From Hyphomicrobiales bacterium (lineage in GTDB: Bacteria > Pseudomonadota > Alphaproteobacteria > Rhizobiales > Devosiaceae): DNA of 9,994 nucleotides. The stretch lies in assembly GCA_027082895.1 (NCBI GenBank), contig JALWTJ010000564.1, positions 1 through 9,994 on the forward strand, written 5' to 3'. Within the stretch, counting starts at the first letter, position 1. Each line of letters begins with the position of its first letter. Both the position numbers and the translations under genes were made by a program. The notes beneath the pieces were generated by a model, which worked only from the letters and a program-made list of their open reading frames with translations, was not told where the DNA came from and did not search any database. This document shows, piece by piece, positions 6,065 to 9,994 of this stretch.

Positions 6065-6595
6065 ATGTCGCGTACAGGCAAATTGCCCGTGTCCACAGAG
6101 GGCGTGACGGTTTCCATCGACGGTTCGGTGGTGACGGCAAAAGGCGCCAAGGGTGAGCTCAGCGTTGCGCTTCTGGACCTGGTGTCCATCGAGCAGAACG
6201 GCGACGAGCTGATTCTGAAGCCGGAAAACGAGTCGACGCGGGCCCAGGCCAACTGGGGCACGTCGCGGGCGCTGGTGCAGAATATCGTGACGGGTGTCCG
6301 GGACGGTTTTTCCAAGAAACTGCTGATTTCGGGCGTTGGTTATCGTGCGGCCATGCAGGGCAAGGATTTGAAACTAACGCTTGGTTTTTCCCATGATGTG
6401 ATTTACCAAGCCCCCGACGGCATCCAGTTGCAGACTCCCCAGCCCACCGAAATCATCGTGTCGGGAATCGACAAGCAGAAGGTGGGGCAGGCGGCTGCCA
6501 ATATCCGCGAATATCGCAAGCCCGAACCCTACAAGGGCAAGGGTGTCCGCTACGAAGATGAATATGTCTTCCGCAAGGAAGGGAAGAAGAAGTAA
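6065..6595 (+). CDS. rplF: 50S ribosomal protein L6
   Basis: L6 lies at the base of the L7/L12 stalk beside the sarcin-ricin loop and is needed for late 50S assembly. The 176-residue product consists of two similar domains joined near residues 80-90. Recognisable blocks are the start MSRTGKLPV (most relatives read SRIGKKP), VTAKGAKGELS, ISGVGYRAAMQGK, TLGFSHDV, and the C-terminal SGIDKQKVGQAAANIREYR with PEPYKGKGVRYEDEY. The start is preceded by GGAAGG with good spacing. It follows rpsH after a 65-base spacer and ends one base before rplR. Confidence 0.97.
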   Translation: MSRTGKLPVSTEGVTVSIDGSVVTAKGAKGELSVALLDLVSIEQNGDELILKPENESTRAQANWGTSRALVQNIVTGVRDGFSKKLLISGVGYRAAMQGKDLKLTLGFSHDVIYQAPDGIQLQTPQPTEIIVSGIDKQKVGQAAANIREYRKPEPYKGKGVRYEDEYVFRKEGKKK

Positions 6596-6596
6596 C

Positions 6597-6956
6597 ATGG
6601 CCAATCGCATTCAAAATCTGCGCCGTCGCAGTGCGCGTGTTCGTCGCGCCATCCGGGCCCGGGCAAACGGGCGTCCCCGCCTGTCGGTCTTTCGTTCGGG
6701 CAAGAATATCTACGCACAGATCATCGATGACCGGTCCGGGCATACGCTGGCGGCTGCATCCACTCTGGACAAGAGCCTGCGCAGCAAGGGAAAAGGTGGG
6801 GACCAGAAGGCGGCCGGCGAGGTCGGCAAGCTGATTGCCGAGCGCGGCAAGGAAGCCGGTGTGACCGCGGTGGTCTTTGATCGGGGCGGCTATCTCTACC
6901 ATGGACGGGTGAAGGCCCTGGCCGAGGCAGCACGCGAGGGCGGATTGCAGTTCTGA
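6597..6956 (+). CDS. rplR: 50S ribosomal protein L18
   Basis: L18 binds 5S rRNA together with L5 and attaches it to the 50S subunit. The 119-residue product has an arginine-rich, probably disordered N-terminus (RRRSARVRRAIRARANGRPR), then RLSVFRSGKNIYAQIIDD, GKLIAERGKEAGVTAVVFDRGGY (key groups AERGKEAG, VVFDRGGYLYHGRVKALAEAAREGG) and GLQF at the end. The frame is open upstream of the ATG at 6597, into rplF, but this ATG gives the usual length and N-terminus. The site upstream is a long purine stretch (AAGGAAGGG at 6575-6583, then GAAGAAG) rather than a tidy motif. Confidence 0.97.
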   Translation: MANRIQNLRRRSARVRRAIRARANGRPRLSVFRSGKNIYAQIIDDRSGHTLAAASTLDKSLRSKGKGGDQKAAGEVGKLIAERGKEAGVTAVVFDRGGYLYHGRVKALAEAAREGGLQF

Positions 6957-7021
6957 GCCTGTCGGAACGCCATGACATCGGAATTCGAGAAAAAACCTAT
7001 TAACAAGAGCTGGTTTAAGCA
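6957..7021 (+). other. 65-base spacer before rpsE with a possible 17-codon ORF
   Basis: The rplR-rpsE spacer is AT-richer than its surroundings. It contains ATG at 6972 opening a 17-codon frame (MTSEFEKKPINKSWFKQ) that ends at TGA 7023-7025, overlapping the rpsE ATG as ATGA. The upstream sequence has only a weak GGA around 6964-6966. I cannot tell whether this frame is translated, so it is not listed as a gene. No terminator hairpin or promoter pair stands out. Confidence 0.35.
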
Positions 7022-7552
7022 ATGAGAGACGTTCAGGATCGCGATAGCGAATTTGTGGATCGCCTGGTGCACATCAATCGTGTGGCCAAAGTGGTAAAGG
7101 GTGGACGTCGTTTCGCTTTTGCCGCGCTGGTGGTTGTGGGGGATCAGAAGGGCCGGGTCGGGTTTGGCCATGGCAAGGCCCGCGAAGTTCCCGAGGCCAT
7201 CCGCAAGGCGACCGAACAGGCCAAGCGGCAGATGATTCGCGTTCCCTTGCGGGAAGGGCGGACGCTGCATCACGATATGGCGGGGCGGCATGGCGCGGGC
7301 AAGGTCTATCTCCGGGCGGCACCGGCGGGTACCGGCATCATTGCCGGTGGTCCCATGCGTGCGGTGTTCGAGACTCTGGGGATCAACGATATCGTTGCCA
7401 AGTCGCAAGGCTCGCCCAACCCCTACAACATGATTCGCGCCACATTTGACGCGCTCAAGAACGTGGACAGTCCGCGTTCGGTGGCGCAGCGTCGCGGCCT
7501 GAAGGTTTCGGAATTGCAGGCGCGGCGCGGTGAAGCTGCCGCAGAAGCCTGA
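7022..7552 (+). CDS. rpsE: 30S ribosomal protein S5
   Basis: S5 lies at the mRNA entry pore with S3 and S4 and takes part in decoding accuracy. The 176-residue product has an N-terminal double-stranded-RNA-binding-like domain (about 9-75: EFVDRLVHINRVAKVVKGGRR, ALVVVGDQKGRVGFGHGKA) and a C-terminal domain with PAGTGIIAGGPMRAV, NPYNMIRATFDAL and SPRSVAQRRGL. Val25-Lys26-Gly27-Gly28-Arg29 match the E. coli numbering of the loop where spectinomycin resistance arises, and look wild-type. The N-terminus is shorter than in many alphaproteobacterial S5 proteins. An in-frame TAA at 7016-7018 rules out an earlier start, and only AAGAG at 7004-7008, thirteen bases away, resembles a ribosome binding site. 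Confidence 0.97.
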   Translation: MRDVQDRDSEFVDRLVHINRVAKVVKGGRRFAFAALVVVGDQKGRVGFGHGKAREVPEAIRKATEQAKRQMIRVPLREGRTLHHDMAGRHGAGKVYLRAAPAGTGIIAGGPMRAVFETLGINDIVAKSQGSPNPYNMIRATFDALKNVDSPRSVAQRRGLKVSELQARRGEAAAEA

Positions 7553-7578
7553 TCAGAACAAATCGGAGAAGTCGGACC

Positions 7579-7767
7579 ATGGCTGACAAGACCATTACCG
7601 TCGAACAGATCGGAAGCCCCATTCGCCGTCACAAGCGCCAGCGCGCGACGCTGGTCGGACTGGGTCTGAACAAGATGCACCGGCAGCGGGTTCTCAAGGA
7701 TACCCCGCAGGTGCGTGGAATGATCAACAAGATTTCCCATCTCGTGCGCGTTGTCGACGAGAACTGA
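7579..7767 (+). CDS. rpmD: 50S ribosomal protein L30
   Basis: L30 is a small 23S rRNA-binding protein on the solvent side of the 50S subunit. The 62-residue product has the family length and pattern: KTITVEQIGSPIRRHKRQRATLVGLGLNKM (key groups QIGSPIRR, TLVGLGLNKMH), then VRGMINKISHLVRV. Genes of this size are easily missed, but its place between rpsE and rplO is the standard one. GGAGA at 7565-7569 lies nine bases before the ATG. Confidence 0.97.
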   Translation: MADKTITVEQIGSPIRRHKRQRATLVGLGLNKMHRQRVLKDTPQVRGMINKISHLVRVVDEN

Positions 7768-7787
7768 AACGGGAAGGGATGTGAATT

Positions 7788-8276
7788 ATGCGTTTGAATG
7801 AACTCAAAGACAATTTTGGTGCCAGAAAGGCCCGCACCCGGGTTGGTCGCGGTATCGGATCGGGTCTGGGCAAGACCGCCGGGCGCGGCGTGAAGGGGCA
7901 GAAGTCCCGTTCCGGCGTCGCCATCAAGGGGTTTGAAGGCGGGCAGATGCCGCTGCACATGCGCATGCCCAAGCGCGGCTTCAACAATCCGTTCGCCCGG
8001 AAATTCAACACGGTGCGTCTGGATCGCATCCAGCAGGCCATTGATGCGGGACGGCTGGACGCCAAGGGCGTGATCGATGCGGCGGCTCTGGTCGGTGCCA
8101 AGGTCATTCGCCGGGCGCGGGATGGCGTGCGTCTGGTGAACGGTCACGGGGCGTTCACGAGCAAAAAGGTCACCTTTGATGTTGCTCACGCTTCGGCGGG
8201 CGCGTTAAAAGCGATCGAGGCTGCCGGTGGCAAGGTAAAATTGCCCGCAGCTCAGGAAGAAAAGAGCGACGCCTGA
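7788..8276 (+). CDS. rplO: 50S ribosomal protein L15
   Basis: L15 is a late-assembly protein reaching deep into 23S rRNA. The 162-residue product begins MRLNELKDN, followed by the glycine- and basic-rich extension VGRGIGSGLGKTAGRGVKGQ (18-37) that penetrates the rRNA, then GFEGGQMPLHMRMPKRGFNN. The globular C-terminal part includes VRLVNGHGAFTSKKVTFDVAHASAGA (key groups GHGAFTSKKV, HASAGA) and ends in a charged tail. GGGAAGGG at 7771-7778 is a strong ribosome binding site nine bases before the ATG. It is the last ribosomal gene before secY. Confidence 0.97.
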   Translation: MRLNELKDNFGARKARTRVGRGIGSGLGKTAGRGVKGQKSRSGVAIKGFEGGQMPLHMRMPKRGFNNPFARKFNTVRLDRIQQAIDAGRLDAKGVIDAAALVGAKVIRRARDGVRLVNGHGAFTSKKVTFDVAHASAGALKAIEAAGGKVKLPAAQEEKSDA

Positions 8277-8308
8277 GACGGCGTTGACGAAACAGATACG
8301 GAGCTAGA

Positions 8309-9664
8309 ATGGCCTCTGCTGCCGAGCAACTCGCCTCCAATCTCAGTTTTTCGACCTTTTCAAAGGCCAAGGAACTGCAAAAGCGCATCCTGTTCACGCT
8401 GGGTGCGTTGCTTGTTTATCGACTTGGTACCTATATTCCGGTTCCCGGCATCGACCCGGCTGCCTATGCGCGCACCTTCGAGCAGGCATCGGGTGGTCTG
8501 ACCGGGATGCTGAACATGTTTTCGGGGGGGGCGGTGCGCCGCATGGCGCTGTTTGCCCTCAACCTGATCCCCTACATTACCGCTTCGATCGTACTGCAGG
8601 TGCTCACGACGGCATCTCCCAAGCTGGAGGCGCTGAAAAAGGAAGGGGAGTCCGGGCGTCGCAAGATCAACCAGTATACCCGTTATCTGGCCGTGGTATT
8701 TTGCGTCATTCAGGGATATGGCATTGCCATCGGGCTGGAATCCAGCCAGGGCGTGGTGCTGAATCCGGGCTGGTTCTTCCGCCTGTCAACCGTGGTGACG
8801 CTGGTCGGGGGCACCATGTTCCTGATGTGGCTGGGGGAACAGATTACCCAGCGGGGCGTCGGCAATGGCATTTCGCTGATCATTTTTGCCGGTATCGTGG
8901 CGTCGCTGCCCGGAACCGTGGTGCAGACGCTGGAGTTGAGCCGTACCGGGGCCCTGCCCACCATCGGGGTGGTGGGGCTGCTGGTGCTGGCTATCGCGGT
9001 GATTGCCACCATCGTGTTCTTCGAGCGGGCGCAGAGGCGGCTGCTGATCCAGTATCCAAAGCGTCAGGTGGGGAACAAGATGTTCCAGGGGGACACGTCC
9101 CATCTGCCGCTCAAGCTGAACACGTCGGGGGTCATTCCGGTCATCTTTGCTTCTTCGCTCTTGCTGATGCCGGCAACCTTTACTTCTTTCCTGTCCCAGA
9201 ACGGGGGCGGCGCAAGCTGGTTGCAGGTTGTTGCGGCCATGCTGGGGCGGGGGCAGCCTCTTTATCTGCTGCTCTATGCGCTGCTGATCGGTTTCTTCGC
9301 TTTCTTTTACACCTCGATCGTGTTCAATCCGACCGAGACGGCCGAGAACCTGAAAAAATCGGGCGGCTTCATTCCGGGTATCCGTCCGGGGGAAAAAACG
9401 GCCGCGCATATCGATTATGTGCTGTCGCGCATTACCGTGGTCGGCGCGGCCTATCTGATGCTGATCGCGCTCATTCCGGAAATCCTTGTGGCGCGGCTGA
9501 ACGTGTCTGCCTTTCTGGGCGGCACATCGCTGCTGATCATGGTGACGGTGACACTGGACACCATTTCACAGATCCAGAGCCATTTGATCGCCCAGCAATA
9601 TGACGGGCTGGTCAAGCGTTCGCGGCTGGGCGGGCGCCGCAAAGGAAAGAAGAGTCGGCGATGA
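8309..9664 (+). CDS. secY: Sec translocon channel subunit SecY
   Basis: SecY forms the protein-conducting channel of the inner membrane together with SecE and SecG, working with SecA and with ribosomes. The 451-residue product has the family length and ten membrane segments. The first lies at about 26-45 (ILFTLGALLVYRLGTYIPVPG), the plug region at about 62-75 (GGLTGMLNMFSGGA), and the following helix contains ALNLIPYITASIVLQVL. Segments about 121-141, 157-175, 187-204, 217-238, 272-290, 316-338, 371-395 and 398-413 can be picked out. Arg359 in the C5 cytoplasmic loop (FIPGIRPGEKTAAHID) corresponds to E. coli Arg357, important for SecA-driven export. The C-terminus is strongly basic (RRKGKKSRR). 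GGAG at 8300-8303 lies five bases before the ATG. The stop overlaps the adk start (ATGA). Confidence 0.98.
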   Translation: MASAAEQLASNLSFSTFSKAKELQKRILFTLGALLVYRLGTYIPVPGIDPAAYARTFEQASGGLTGMLNMFSGGAVRRMALFALNLIPYITASIVLQVLTTASPKLEALKKEGESGRRKINQYTRYLAVVFCVIQGYGIAIGLESSQGVVLNPGWFFRLSTVVTLVGGTMFLMWLGEQITQRGVGNGISLIIFAGIVASLPGTVVQTLELSRTGALPTIGVVGLLVLAIAVIATIVFFERAQRRLLIQYPKRQVGNKMFQGDTSHLPLKLNTSGVIPVIFASSLLLMPATFTSFLSQNGGGASWLQVVAAMLGRGQPLYLLLYALLIGFFAFFYTSIVFNPTETAENLKKSGGFIPGIRPGEKTAAHIDYVLSRITVVGAAYLMLIALIPEILVARLNVSAFLGGTSLLIMVTVTLDTISQIQSHLIAQQYDGLVKRSRLGGRRKGKKSRR

Positions 9665-9994
9665 GACTGATTATCATGGGCCCGCCGGGGGCGGGGAAGG
9701 GGACCCAGGCGCGGATTCTGGTGGAGAAGTACGGTATCCCGCAATTGTCTACCGGGGATATTCTGCGGGCCGCCATTCAGGCACAGACCCCCATGGGGTT
9801 GCAGGCCAAGGAGATCATGGCGCGTGGCGATCTGGTTTCGGACGAGGTGGTGTGCGGTATCGTTTCGGAACGGCTGGACGATGCGGATGCGGCCAACGGT
9901 TTCATTCTTGACGGTTTCCCGCGCACCATTGCCCAGGCAAAGGCTCTTGACCAGATGCTGGAGGAAAAGGGCATTTCCCTTGATGCGGTCATTT
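9661..9994 (+). CDS. adk: Adenylate kinase (3' end outside window)
   Basis: Adenylate kinase interconverts AMP, ADP and ATP in the cytoplasm (ATP + AMP = 2 ADP). The first 111 residues are visible, about half of the enzyme. They contain the P-loop GPPGAGKGT (7-15, with Lys13), STGD (30-33), Arg36 and the AMP-binding segment (about 30-59), and DGFPRT (84-89) with Asp84 and Arg88. All these positions agree with E. coli numbering. The LID domain lies beyond the edge, so its type (with or without zinc cysteines) cannot be judged. The ATG overlaps the secY stop by four bases; the purine run AAAGGAAAGAAGAG (9641-9654) is the only ribosome-binding candidate. In alphaproteobacteria adk normally lies between secY and rpsM. 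Confidence 0.98.
   Translation, partial: MRLIIMGPPGAGKGTQARILVEKYGIPQLSTGDILRAAIQAQTPMGLQAKEIMARGDLVSDEVVCGIVSERLDDADAANGFILDGFPRTIAQAKALDQMLEEKGISLDAVI

Noticed and set aside
8284..8310. TTGACG ... TAGAAT, resembling a promoter just before secY
   Set aside because: The spacer is only 15 bases, and the -10-like element overlaps the secY ATG, so a transcript would begin after the start codon. It is probably chance.
8701..9603. 300-codon + strand frame inside secY in another reading frame
   Set aside because: Its translation is low-complexity Gly/Ala/Arg/His typical of a shifted GC-rich gene, while the overlapping SecY is an unmistakable full-length family member.

Overview
The window is an uninterrupted run of 21 co-oriented housekeeping genes, all on the + strand: the later part of the S10 ribosomal-protein operon, the whole spc operon through secY, and the first half of adk. 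The order is rplD (5' end outside), rplW, rplB, rpsS, rplV, rpsC, rplP, rpmC, rpsQ, then rplN, rplX, rplE, rpsN, rpsH, rplF, rplR, rpsE, rpmD, rplO, secY, adk. I recognised every gene from its protein sequence. No mobile element, CRISPR array, tRNA, rRNA or accessory gene is visible.

Organism: a GC-rich alphaproteobacterium is the best guess. Reasons are the rplD motif GSGGARHGS, the rplB signature GEGRTSGGRHP, the S5 stretch ALVVVGDQKGRVGFGHGKA, the long single-cysteine (zinc-independent) S14, and secY followed directly by adk with no rpmJ between them. I cannot assign an order or genus with confidence; Rhodospirillales/Acetobacteraceae-like is only an impression.

Layout. Positions 1-3961 hold the S10-operon genes, very tightly packed, with stop/start overlaps at rplD/rplW (ATGA), rpsS/rplV and rplV/rpsC (TAATG). 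A 58-base spacer then marks the place where E. coli separates the S10 and spc operons; I see no convincing promoter or terminator in it. Positions 4020-8276 hold the spc ribosomal genes, including a 1-base rplN/rplX overlap and an 8-base rplX/rplE overlap. Two 65-base spacers, before rplF and before rpsE, are the longest non-coding stretches of the window. secY (8309-9664) and adk overlap by ATGA.

Together the genes supply eight small-subunit-or-related assembly proteins (S19, S3, S17, S14, S8, S5) and twelve to thirteen large-subunit proteins (L4, L23, L2, L22, L16, L29, L14, L24, L5, L6, L18, L30, L15; six S and thirteen L proteins in all), the central channel of the Sec translocon, and the enzyme that balances adenine nucleotides. 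The arrangement suggests long polycistronic transcripts with translational coupling between neighbours. Nothing in the window looks like a new biological system. The few points worth a second look concern small spacers and start sites: a 17-codon ORF overlapping the rpsE start, the missing intergenic space at rplX/rplE, and the two 65-base spacers.
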